Assembly: GCA_021904315.1 (NCBI GenBank)
Contig: CM038908.1
Location: forward strand, 23,952,501-24,016,500
DNA length: 64,000 nucleotides
Direction of reading: 5' to 3'
DNA from: Sphagnum magellanicum
Taxonomy: Eukaryota; Streptophyta; Sphagnopsida; Sphagnales; Sphagnaceae
Numbering within the stretch: the stretch's first letter is position 1; each line of letters starts with the position of its first letter. The notes under the pieces are model-generated. The model was not told the origin of the DNA. It did not search any database and saw only the letters and a program-made list of their open reading frames with translations. Made by a program: the position numbers and the translations under genes. This document shows, in pieces, positions 35,326-45,165 of the stretch.

Positions 35326-38265
35326 ACCTTAAGTTAGATGTCTTGCAAACACATTAAACCAAAAGTCACATGCATCAAAAGTCCAAGGCAATAGGCCCAA
35401 AACTCAATGAATATTCTAAGCCAAGTGCCTTACAACCACCACAACCACCTTCAAACAAATGTCTCCAAAACACATAAAGTCAAATGTTTTAGGGCCCAAT
35501 GTAATTAACCTTAAGCCATAGAAGCAAGAACATGAGTTGAAGATCAATGTGTGTTGACCAAATGGGCGAACTCATCCTTGGCCGGTACCATTAAAAACCA
35601 TCTCAAGGAATGGTTAAAGAACCAAAAACAACCAAATCATTTTTCTAGGCCCTTGATTTCACAATTATAAATTATTATTTTTTCGTGTTTTCTCAATTGC
35701 ATGCACTAATATATGGATTGAATTTATTTGGGAATTAAAAAAATGGAATTAAAAAAATTATATTCCTGATTAAAATGGCCCTTTAAAAAATTGATAGCCT
35801 CAACTTTGGAAATTCATAACTCAATCATATTTAATCAATTATATTTCCAAATAAAAACCTAAAAATAAAATGACTTCCAAATTACCTTAGGAAAAAAATC
35901 CATAAAAAAATTAATCACATTCCAAATTTGTGGTCTTGACCAAAAAGTTCAAGGAAAAAAACAAATGTTACGTTCCTAAATTTTTTTCTAAATGCAATGA
36001 TTAAGAACATCAAAATACACGATAATTTATATTATTGAGATTTCAAAATCTATGGAACTTAATAAATGCATTCAAAAAAAAATTATGAAAATGTTCATTT
36101 AAGTGTTTCGTATGAATTTTCAAAGTTTGATGGGTCTAGGAAAATCAAGGTGTGACATTCCTAATGGTACCACCCAAGGATAAAATTGCCCAAATGTTAG
36201 ACCCTAAATTAAAAAGTTTTGTCCAAGCCAAATGGCTTAAGTGTTTTGGCCTAAGGTTTAAATAATTTGGACATTTTAGCTAAGGGTAAATCATTTTTAT
36301 ATTTTGACTTACGGTGAAAATGTTTTTTGACATCTTGGCCTAAGATTTGTCACTTTTGCTTAGTTATAGAATCATGTCCCAATTAGTTTTTTTTGTGTTC
36401 CATACAAATTCTCAAAATAACAGGCTTAAAATAAACTTGTAGTTGAATCCAACGTACATTTTCATAATGTTTCCAACCCATGGGCTTTACCCTTCATCAA
36501 ACATGTGGTGAAAGTTACCAAAAACCTTTTTTGTGCAATGAATTTTGTCCATTTGTTTTCCCAAAAAAAAAAAAAAAAAAAAAATCATCAAAAATTTAAA
36601 CATATGTAAATAAAAAGGTGTAGGAAGGAAAGGTTTTTCCATTTATTCTCTATACCTACCACTCTTGAGGAATGGCATATATCACTCCTTTTTTCTAGGA
36701 AAAATATTCATGAATATAAGATACCTTTGCAATACCTTAGTATTTTATGGTCCATGAAGCTTATCATGCTAACCTCAACACTCAAAAAGTAACAAAGCTT
36801 TGTGATGTCTTCCCCTTTGGTTTTTAATGTTATGGGAAGGCCCTTAATTCTACAATGCAAAACACCAAAACTTTTCATTTTATATGTATTCAATAAATGA
36901 ATAACTTTGCAAAGAAATTTTTTGTTTCTTGAAACTTTCATATCTATTGAGTATCAAAGCAAGATAATGAAAAAAAGAAAAGGGAGGGCATTACATTAGG
37001 TAATGCCTTCATATAAGAATGTTCTTGAAATAAATATTCCTCATCTCCTACCTCAAGCAAACTTCATTTTAGGCACATCTTGCTCTTGAAGCATTATTAT
37101 CACATGTCAATCCTTCCTTCATGTGATGGTTTAAAGGATGGACCATTGCCCATTTCCTTTTTGGGTCACAGTTTGCTTGAATGTTTAGAAAATACTATCC
37201 CACACAACTTGTTGTGTGATTTTTCAAACAAAATACCATATAATGCAATGCTAGGTGTTTTTTAATGAAAATTTGAAATTGCAATAATGTAATATGCAAC
37301 AAACACATCACAAAAATGTTGAGACATATCCATAATTATGAATATAAGTGGCATTTTGGTAGTATTACAAAAACACCAAATTTGTGTCCCGCTAAATAAA
37401 TACCTCATACATGTATGAAAATGTTATGTTTATAATTATTTTCTTGAAGAAAAATTGGTGTATTTTCATCAATATCCATTCAATGCATCCTTTCACCAAT
37501 TTTTAGGCCCATCCATTAATAATGACTATGCAAACTTCTATAATTTGGATCCTTTTGAAACTGTTGAAAATTGTCCACATAGGAAAATACCTTATTTTAT
37601 TAAAAAATGATATGAAACTAATTTTGAAAATGTTAACAAGGAGGTAACCTAGTGCCACCTATATTTTTTTGTTTGGAATTAGTCTCCTTAAAGTTGTAAT
37701 CATATGGTTTATAAAAGGGTCTTAGATTTTTTAAATACCCATAAAAAGTGACTTCTTTTCATAAAATGCCAATAGTTTTCATATATTTGAACCCAAAGTG
37801 GGTACACTAATGTCACATGTCATATAGTTTGAATGTTTGAAGATCTTGACATAGAAAATTGTGCAATTCATATGTTTAAGTGGGAAGGTTGGTGGAATGT
37901 GTAAATTTTTTTTGGCATTTGAAAATACTAAAAGATTGCAAATACATATAAAAAGTTGGGCACCCAAGCAAACCATCACCCCTCTATCTTTATAGATCAC
38001 ATTGATATAGTTTGATAAAAGTATTTAAAACATTTCCAATGAGATGCATGAAAGCCCACACAAATAGTAACAACAATAATAACTATTTCACTTACCACAT
38101 CATTCATTCTAGCTTTTAAAAACCAAGTTGACCCCAATGAAAATTCCTATTTTGTTTTGCACATTATTGTAGACTGAAAGGTTCAAAAATCAACCTTCAT
38201 GTCAAGTTCATGACATCATGTCTCCTTTGGACAAGCATCCATGGCATCACTAACACTTTCAATGT
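35326..38265. other. AT-rich intergenic, nothing firm
   Basis: Contains A22 at 36,563-36,584. 37,080-37,265 and 37,445-37,660 translate into coding-like peptides (for example SILPSCDGLKDGPLPISF and FHQFLGPSINNDYANFYN) that I cannot place in a family. Confidence 0.35.
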
Positions 38266-38560
38266 TAATTCTTGACCCTAATTCACAAGCTTCCAAATCG
38301 AAGAAAGAAAAAAAAGTTGTCACTGAAAAAGAGTGACAATTTTGTTGTTCTTACACAAGACCCAAAGATAGGGAATGGTAAGAAAAGAAACACATTTTGG
38401 GACAAGGTGTATGAAGAATACAACAAAAACAAAGCTCCTTGTGGTGTTAAAATATGAACAAGATCAACGAAAACAAAATGGGGGATCATAAAACATGATG
38501 TCACCAAGTTTTGTGAGTTTTATGGGTCTTTACACGATTAGAATTCCAAGTTTTTCAAAC
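38266..38560 (+). pseudogene. PIF/Harbinger ORF1 remnant, Myb/SANT-like N-terminal part
   Basis: The words DPKIGNGKKRNTFWDKVYEEYN (shown here in pieces: TQDPKIGNGKK, NTFWDKVYEEYN) and, after a frame change, WGIIKHDVTKFCEFYG match the start of the DNA-binding accessory protein encoded by plant PIF/Harbinger transposons (family pattern: D.I.G..Q....FW.RV...YN ... RW..IQHDV.KFCG). The first piece lies in 38,272-38,457 and the second at 38,484-38,525. The remaining ORF1 homology is found only at 43,620-44,065. Together with the transposase at 44,280-45,165 this could be one element pulled apart by repeat growth, or pieces of two copies. Confidence 0.5.
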
Positions 38561-38564
38561 TGTG

Positions 38565-38780
38565 CAAGTTGACCAGATGGTTATGTTTGACCACACCACA
38601 TGTACATTTTGACTAAAGGCCAAGGTTTTGAAAGACATGGGTATCTTTTAACCATTCAATTTCACTGTGATGAATAATTTGACCATATGTCAAATAAACC
38701 ATATAGTCAACTCAAACAAAAAAAAAACCCCCTTAGTTAAAAAGACAATTGTCTCAATTAATAGGGTTAGTAATAAAAAG
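38565..38780 (+). repeat. TGACTAAA/GTCAAA dispersed repeat (family D), plus copy
   Basis: Contains CATGTACATTTTGACTAAAGG, TTGAAAGACATGGGTAT, TTCACTGTGATGAATAATTTG and ACCATATAGTCAA, all of which recur in the same order at 40,775-40,895. Confidence 0.55.
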
Positions 38781-38999
38781 GCCATACAAGTACCCTTGGT
38801 CAAAAAAACTTTTGTTGTAATAAAAAACCACTTATACTTCCATATAATAAGTAGATATCATAGGTCTTTTAGTTGTGAATGTTCATGATTTAGTATTTTT
38901 TGGCCATTTGCTATCAATTGAAAATTATTCTAGTTGCTACAAGAAAGGGGAAAATGAAAATAAGTTAACTATTCACCAAGGAAATCCATGAAGGCTAAA

Positions 39000-40090
39000 T
39001 GTACTAATAATTAGTTATTTTTATTGAAAATATTGTGCAATAACTTACGGAAAGTAAAGTACCTTAATTTAAGGAAAGTAAATGAGTTTACTTTAAATTT
39101 ACCAAAAAATAATAATTATAATTTACAGAAATTATTTTCCTCTCAATTGTAGAAATTAACCAACTATAAAATTCTAGAATAAAATCTTTATAAATTATAA
39201 TAATCAAGTTGTTAAAAATTGGAAAAATTGAGTACCTCAAATTTGTAATAGTTGAAATACTAAAAATAAAAGTATTTAATTTCTTCAAAACTCTAGTAAT
39301 AAGATTACTGAAAAGTACAATCATTAAATTACTGCAGATTAAAATAACAAAAATACTAGGAAATATGATCATTATATTCACAAAATACATACTAATTAGA
39401 TTATTGACAAATAAAATAATTAATTCAATGAATTTTATGGTAACTAAACTACTGGAAATGATAATCGTTAAATTACTAAAATTTACAATAATTAGACTAC
39501 TGGAAATTAATGTTTTTAAATTAGTAAAAATTAAATTACCGAAATTTATTGTAATTAAATTACTAAAAATAAAAATAGTTAAACTACTGTAATTAGGCTA
39601 CTAAAATAAAAATGATTTAATCACTGTAAATTAATTTCAGTCATTAAATTACTAAACCCTAAATTAATTAAACTATTGAAATTTATAGTAACTAAATTAG
39701 TGTAAATTATAGTAATTGAGTTTATAGAAACTAAATCATTAAAAGTAACAATAATGAAATCATTGAAAATTACAATAATTGAATTACTGTAATTTATGGT
39801 AATTAAAATACTGAAACTTAGAGTAATGTAATTAGCATGAATTACTGAAATTTATGGTAATGAAATTACTGAAAATTATAGTAAATAAATTTCTGGAATT
39901 TAGTCATTAAATTGCTGATATTTTATGGTATTTTGATTATTCAGATTTGTAGTAATTCCATTATTGCAAATTATAGTAAGAAAATTACTACCAATCACAT
40001 AATTAAATTAGTGAAACTTAAATTACTGAAAAGAACAAGAAATAATTTACTAAATTTTATAATAACTACTATGGATTTGAGTAATTAATT
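39000..40090. repeat. ~1.1-kb degenerate array of ~24-27-bp AT-only units
   Basis: The words TTAAATTACTGAAA, TAGTAATTAAATTACT and ATTATAGTAA recur tens of times at roughly 24-27-base spacing. Copies are heavily diverged. The 127-codon plus frame (39,209-39,592) and the 100-codon minus frame (39,390-39,088) are Ile/Lys/Leu-rich products of the repeat and are not genes. Confidence 0.8.
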
Positions 40091-40544
40091 GACACAAAAT
40101 TAGATTATTGGAAAATATTTTTCTTTGTCAAAAGCAATGGAGCATATGTATAAGTCTTTGTTGAAGTGATGAAAAGTTTTACCTGAATTATTATTTATTT
40201 ATATTAATCATTATTTTATTATAAATAAAACTTAGGCGAAAAATTATTAGTTACATGATCAAGTCATTACATAATTAAACATTTAATTAATTAATTGTAT
40301 CATTTAGAACTTTTACAACTAAAAATTTGGGGAAAGCTTCATTTGTAGTTGTATTTTAACATGCAAGTAAGATGCAACTTGAAAAGTTATCCCATATTCT
40401 TTACATTTCATTCTCACTTTGAAAGTTATGTAAAGAAGGGTTGTAGCCTTTCATTATCACGGTAAAATACAATTTTCATTTGGGATGAACCAATCAAAAG
40501 TTTGACCCGCAATAAAAATCAAAATGTTTATCATTTTATTTAAA

Positions 40545-40720
40545 TAGGGTTTAGGGTTTAGGACCTAGTCACCTAGGTGGGTAACTAAGTCCTACTTACC
40601 TTGGTTGGTAGTTAGGTCTATCTTTTTATTTTGGTAAGTTAAACTAGGTGGGTACCTACATAAGTAAGTATGTAGACCTATTCAACCTATACATACGTAC
40701 ATAGATTATAGGAAACACTA
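40545..40720. repeat. Telomere-like plus TACC/TAGG-rich patch
   Basis: GGGTTTAGGGTTTAGGACC is followed by CACCTAGGTGGGTAAC, AACTAGGTGGGTACC and TACATACGTACATA words, related in composition to the CTAC minisatellite at 9.1-9.7 kb. Confidence 0.6.
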
Positions 40721-40759
40721 TTACAAATCAATGGTTATTTAAGACGTTCAAGTTGATTA

Positions 40760-41158
40760 ATTTGTCATTTTGAATGGACATGTACATTTTTACTAAAGGC
40801 TAGGGGCCTGAATGACACATGTATTGTTTGATTTATCAATTTAAGTATAGTGATTAATTTGACTAGATGTATATAGTCAAATTGTATAACCTTGATTAAA
40901 ATGACTAATGATTTTTAATCAAATTGAACATTTAATTGAAATGGCCAATGATCTTTAGTCAAAATAACCAATGGCCTTTAGTCAAATTGAACATTTTGTC
41001 AAGATGGCTAATAATCTTTAATCAAAATGACCAATGGTTTTCAATCAAATTTAACATTTAATCAAGATGGCCAATGATTTAAAAACAAAATAACCAATGA
41101 TCTTTAGTCAAATGGAACGTTTTGTCAAGATGACCAATGATTTTTAATCAAATGTGAC
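40760..41158 (+). repeat. Family D copy leading into ~55-60-bp tandem units
   Basis: 40,775-40,895 duplicates 38,590-38,710. From 40,890 to 41,158 the phrase ATCTTTAGTCAAAATRACCAATG alternates with TCAAATTGAACATTTTGTCAAGATGG, giving about four to five degenerate units. Confidence 0.7.
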
Positions 41159-41352
41159 ATGGTCTACTACCTTATGTATCTACCTCTTACCTACTCACCC
41201 AACTATTTACCTAGTTAGTTATTTACCTACCTATTACCCACCCACCCACCTACATACTACTTACCTAGCCACCTACCTATTTATTTATACCTTTTCATCT
41301 ACCTACCAACTACATGAATATTACTTACATCATACCCACCCATTTACCTACT
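41159..41352 (+). repeat. CTAC/ACCT-rich patch
   Basis: Dense TACCTACC, CCCACCCACC and TATTTACCTA words. The 75-codon frame at 41,154-41,381 is a product of this composition. Confidence 0.8.
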
Positions 41353-42605
41353 TAAGTTTAACCATTAGGTGTAGCCATTAGGTGTAGTAATGTTAGGTTT
41401 AACCATTATGTTTAGCCATTATATACTTTTAGGTTTAGCCACAATATTTGGCATTAGGTTTAACTTCAATTAAACCATTAAATTTTGGCTAGTAGGTATA
41501 GTTTAAATTTAACCACAAAGTATAACCATTAGATATAACCTAGGTTTAGTCGATATGTTAAACCATTAAATTTACCCATTAAGATTAACCTATGTTTAGT
41601 CATTATGTTTAGCCATTGGGTTTGATCTATATATTTAGCCATTATGTTTAACCAAGTTTTCATCATTATATTTAGCCATTAAATTGATTCATTAGGTTTA
41701 ACCTATGTTTAACCAAGGTTTAGTCATTATGCTTAACCATTAAATTTAGATACTAGGTTTAGCCTAAGTTTGGCATTATGTTTAATCAAGGTTTAATCAT
41801 TAAATTTAGTCATTAAGTTTAACCACTATGTTTAGCCAAGGTTTAATCATTATGTTTAACCATTAAATTTAACCATAAAGTTTAGCCATTAAGTTTATCA
41901 ATTAACTCTAGCCAAAATTTACCCATGAAATTTAGCCATTAAATTTATCAACTAAGTTTATCCAGAGTTTAGTCATTAAATTTATCAACTAAATTTAGCC
42001 AAATTTTAATCACTAAGTTTAACCAAAGTTTAGTTAAATTTAACCATTAAATTTATCAACTAGGTTTGGCTAAAGTTTAACCTTTAAGTTTAATCAAAGT
42101 TTAGTCATTAAATTTATCAATTAGGTTTAACCATTAGGTTTAGCCAAAGTTTTCCCATGAAATGTAACCATTAAGTTTATTAACTAGGTTTAGCCATTAT
42201 GTTAGCCAAGATTTAGTCATTATGTTTGGCCACTATATTTAACTGCTAGGTTTAGCCAAAGCTTAATCATTAAATTTATCAACTACATTTAGCCAAAGTT
42301 TAATCATTAGGTTTACTCAAAATTTACCCATTAGGTTTACCCAAAATTTAGCCATTAAATTTATTAACTAAGTTTAACCACTATGTTTAGTCAAGGTTTA
42401 ATCATTATGTTTAGCCATTATATTTAAGTAGTAGGTTTAGCCAAAGTTTAGCCATGAAGCTTAACCATTAAGTTTATACATTAGGTTTATAAAGGTTTAG
42501 CCATTATGTTTAACCATTAATCATTAGTTTTAACCAAGGTTTAAGCATTAAGCCATTAAATTTAACCATTTGATTCAGTCATTAGTTGTCACCTACATTT
42601 AACCA
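41353..42605 (+). repeat. ~1.25-kb degenerate array of short GGTTTAGCCATTA units
   Basis: The words AGGTTTAGCCATTA, AAGTTTAACCATTA and AAATTTATCAACTA recur throughout at a spacing of about 13-16 bases or multiples of it. Larger composite periods containing CCAAAGTTTA are also visible. The basic word resembles a telomere heptamer (GGTTTAG) with an added spacer, but derivation from telomeric DNA is only a guess. The array ends shortly before a tRNA-like sequence. Confidence 0.85.
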
Positions 42606-42647
42606 CTATGTTCAATAATGTGAAATTAAAAATTTAACAAGAGTTGA

Positions 42648-42720
42648 CACCTTTGATGGTATAGTCCATTGGTATAAACTTGGTTTATCATTGTGAAGGT
42701 TTGGGGGTTCAATTCTTAAT
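42648..42720 (+). repeat. tRNA-like (possible SINE) fragment
   Basis: TAGTCCATTGG at 42,662 fits a pol III A box (TRGYNNANNGG) and GGGTTCAATTCT at about 42,705 resembles a B box (GGTTCRANTCC) at roughly the usual distance. The region does not fold into an obvious full tRNA and no flanking duplication was found. Confidence 0.3.
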
Positions 42721-42739
42721 ACTTGTAATTTATGTACAT

Positions 42740-43115
42740 GTTTAAAGGGTTAAGGTAGGTAGGTTAGGTTAGGCTAAGCTACCACTTATCTACTTGCCTT
42801 TTTATGACCTACCTAAACCTATGTACAACCTACCTACCTACCTATTTAGACCTATTTACACAAAAATATATATATTTGCTAATAATCTAGACAAAAATTG
42901 GGTAGAAATTTGATTAGTCAAATGGTTCCATTATTTAGTAATCAAAATGACTAGTCAAATGGTCCAATAGTCAGCAAGTCAAAAAAACCACCCCCAATCA
43001 CATAAAACATGGCCAAAATGACTTGTCCAAATTGACAAGATGGTTTTTTTGACACCTATCCAAATGGGGTCCTTTCTAATTGGATTTTTTAGTCAAAATA
43101 ACTTGTTTTTACAAT
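42740..43115. repeat. TACC/TAGG patch and family D repeats
   Basis: 42,750-42,850 has AGGTAGGTAGGTTAGG and ACCTACCTACCTA words. 42,895-43,115 is filled with GTCAAATGG, TAGTCAAA and AAAATGACTTGTCC, as in the other family D tracts. Confidence 0.6.
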
Positions 43116-43149
43116 AATGAAGGTAGGTACGGACATAAGTAGGTAGATA

Positions 43150-43263
43150 CATGTGGTAGGCCATGTGGCAAACCTTATGGCCATGTGCCACATGGCAAAC
43201 TTTATGGCCATATGCCATGTGGCAAACCCTATGGCCACATACCATGTGGCAGACCATGATATG
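43150..43263 (-). repeat. 27-bp tandem repeat, four copies, open on minus
   Basis: Units begin CATGTGGCAAACCTTATGG and recur every 27 bases with a few changes. Because 27 is a multiple of three, a minus frame (43,284-43,093) reads repeated VCHMAYGHK-like nonapeptides. With only 63 codons, no wider context and repeat origin, I do not call it a gene. Confidence 0.88.
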
Positions 43264-43599
43264 ACCAATTAATGCTTGTATCAAATAATGACATGTGGGA
43301 TGTTAAAATAACCTTACAATGTGTCACGTTTGACCATGGGTCAAAAAACTTGGTCAAAAGCACCAACTTAAGATTGGTTAAAAAAACCATCCCAGTCGTA
43401 TTGAACTTGTTAAAATTGACTTATTTAAAAAAATTAAAAGGTTTTTTTTACTATTGTCATTTTGGGGTATTTTTTGGTTTGAAAACTTGGTTTGAAAAAC
43501 TTGAAATTCTAGTAGTGTTAATTGCATTGAATGAATCAAAGAGTTTTCAAAAAGACATTTTATAGACAACATTGGAGATTTGCAAATTGAAGCATTTGA

Positions 43600-44065
43600 A
43601 AAATTAGTTGTTGACTTCACCTTCATTACTTATTAACTTATGTTGAAGCATGTGCCCACATGTGCCACAACTTGAAGAAACCACCACCATAGAAAAGGTT
43701 GAACCCCTGAAATGATGTTGATGGGCAAAACCACAAACATTGTGCTCTTTTGAATGAATTTGATGTGAAAGTCATGGATGTTGTGGCTAACACATTTGCA
43801 AAATGACCACAAGGTGCAAAAAGGGCAAAATAAATAAACATAATGGAAAAAATAAAGAAAATGCGATTCGAACTCAAATGGATGCAACACATGACATGAC
43901 CATAAAAATATTTTTTTAAATGACATGTTTTGAAAAGACAAGCATCATGGCTTTGTTTATGTTATCATATGAACAACTTACTTTGTCAAAGGTGAAGGAA
44001 TATTTTTAATTACATCAAAACAAGGAGTTGTAGAAATTATGGGGTCATTTAATTATCGGTTCCAA
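43600..44065 (+). pseudogene. PIF/Harbinger ORF1 remnant, NAM-associated C-terminal part
   Basis: Plus-strand words NEFDVKVMDVVANTFAK (43,753-43,803), PQGAKRAK, INIMEKIKKMRFELKWMQ and, after a frame change, LSYEQLTLSKVKEYF and LHQNKEL match the C-terminal part of plant PIF/Harbinger ORF1 proteins (RPxGxKxAKE.. and ..L.REY..LRQ.EEL..L). Stops replace residues at several points. It converges on the minus-strand transposase 215 bases further on, an arrangement compatible with a two-gene Harbinger element. Confidence 0.5.
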
Positions 44066-44279
44066 TGTTTAGCCCATTGATTCCACAAACTACCCTTGCA
44101 ACTTTGCTTGCATCAACAACCATCAAAACACCATAACATTTTAAAGCACCTTGCATGATTGCACTTGCAATGAAAATTGTAAGTCTTGAAGATTTCGACA
44201 TTATAAACTTTTAAGAACTAAAGTGATATTGAAAAAAAATTCCATTCAAACAATATAGGATGGAAGAATAGAAAGAAAA

Positions 44280-45165
44280 CTAGCAAGTGTTATTTTCAAG
44301 AATGGCCATTGCCTAATGCCCACAAGTTTTCAATGAGGTCATTCCTCAATTAATAATGTAATGTTTATAATGTGTTGTGTGCCTCTCTAGAGATCAACAA
44401 AACTGCTTGTTTGATTTGAAGGAATCTAGTAGGTTTAAAGGGTTTCATCTTTTAAAATCATGTTGTAAAGTAACATGCACACCATCAAGATGTTGAGATG
44501 ATTTCCAAGTCTCCTAGTTGTTGAAAAGGATTGGCAATAATGTGAAACCAAGATTACAACGTTCCAAATGCTCGTTCGACTTTTGTCCTACAAGACACCT
44601 ATGAAACAACAAAGAGAGGTCACTTTTCCCCTTGGGGTTCATGAATTGTTTGTGCAAAAATCAATTAATGTGGATACATTCCATCAATGAGCAAGTAATT
44701 TAAAAAACATTCATTCCCATTGACAATAATGTTATATCAAACCCAACACCATGCAAGAAATCGGTAACAAGAGGATATGATAAGAAAATGTTTAAATCAT
44801 TTTTCCCCCTTGAAAGACCGAAATATGCATGCCAAAAGCACAAACTCTAATTTGCAACTGCTTTAAAGATAATGTTGTTTTTATTTTTGTCATTGAATTG
44901 ACATTGCCAAAACATTAGGCGCAATTTTTTCAGCTAGCAAACATCCTTGGGAAACCATGGTTTGCATTGATTTGCAATTGTTTATCAAAGTCAACCTTGT
45001 TTGGTTACTCAAGGTACATAGATTCAAAACATTTTCTCATATCTTTACAAAATCTTTTCAATGTTTCCATTGCAATTGCATCTCCCAACTTGCAATATTC
45101 GTCACACACATTAAGAACTACATTATAAGTTAAGATCCTAATTGCAAAAGTTCATTTCTCAATTG
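44280..45165 (-). pseudogene. PIF/Harbinger DDE transposase remnant
   Basis: On minus, from about 45,165 downward, the reading (with changes of frame) gives AIRILTYNV, DEYCKLGDAIAMETLKRF, CKDMRKCFESMYLE, KQLQINANHGFPRMFAS, FKAVAN, LCFWHAYFG, NDLNI, LLIDGMYP, QTIHEPQGEK, a TKVERAFGTL stretch near 44,580-44,555, and LRNDLIENLWAL near 44,350-44,317. These are the ordered landmarks of plant HARBI1-like nucleases (the family reads IDCMHW, FWHAYFG, LVDGIYP, HPQGEK, RKDVERAFGVLQ). The IDCMHW segment bearing the first catalytic Asp is not recognisable, and multiple stops and frameshifts make it inactive. Confidence 0.7.

Noticed and set aside
39209-39592. 127-codon plus-strand Ile/Lys/Leu frame
   Set aside because: Product of a 24-27-bp AT-only degenerate tandem repeat.
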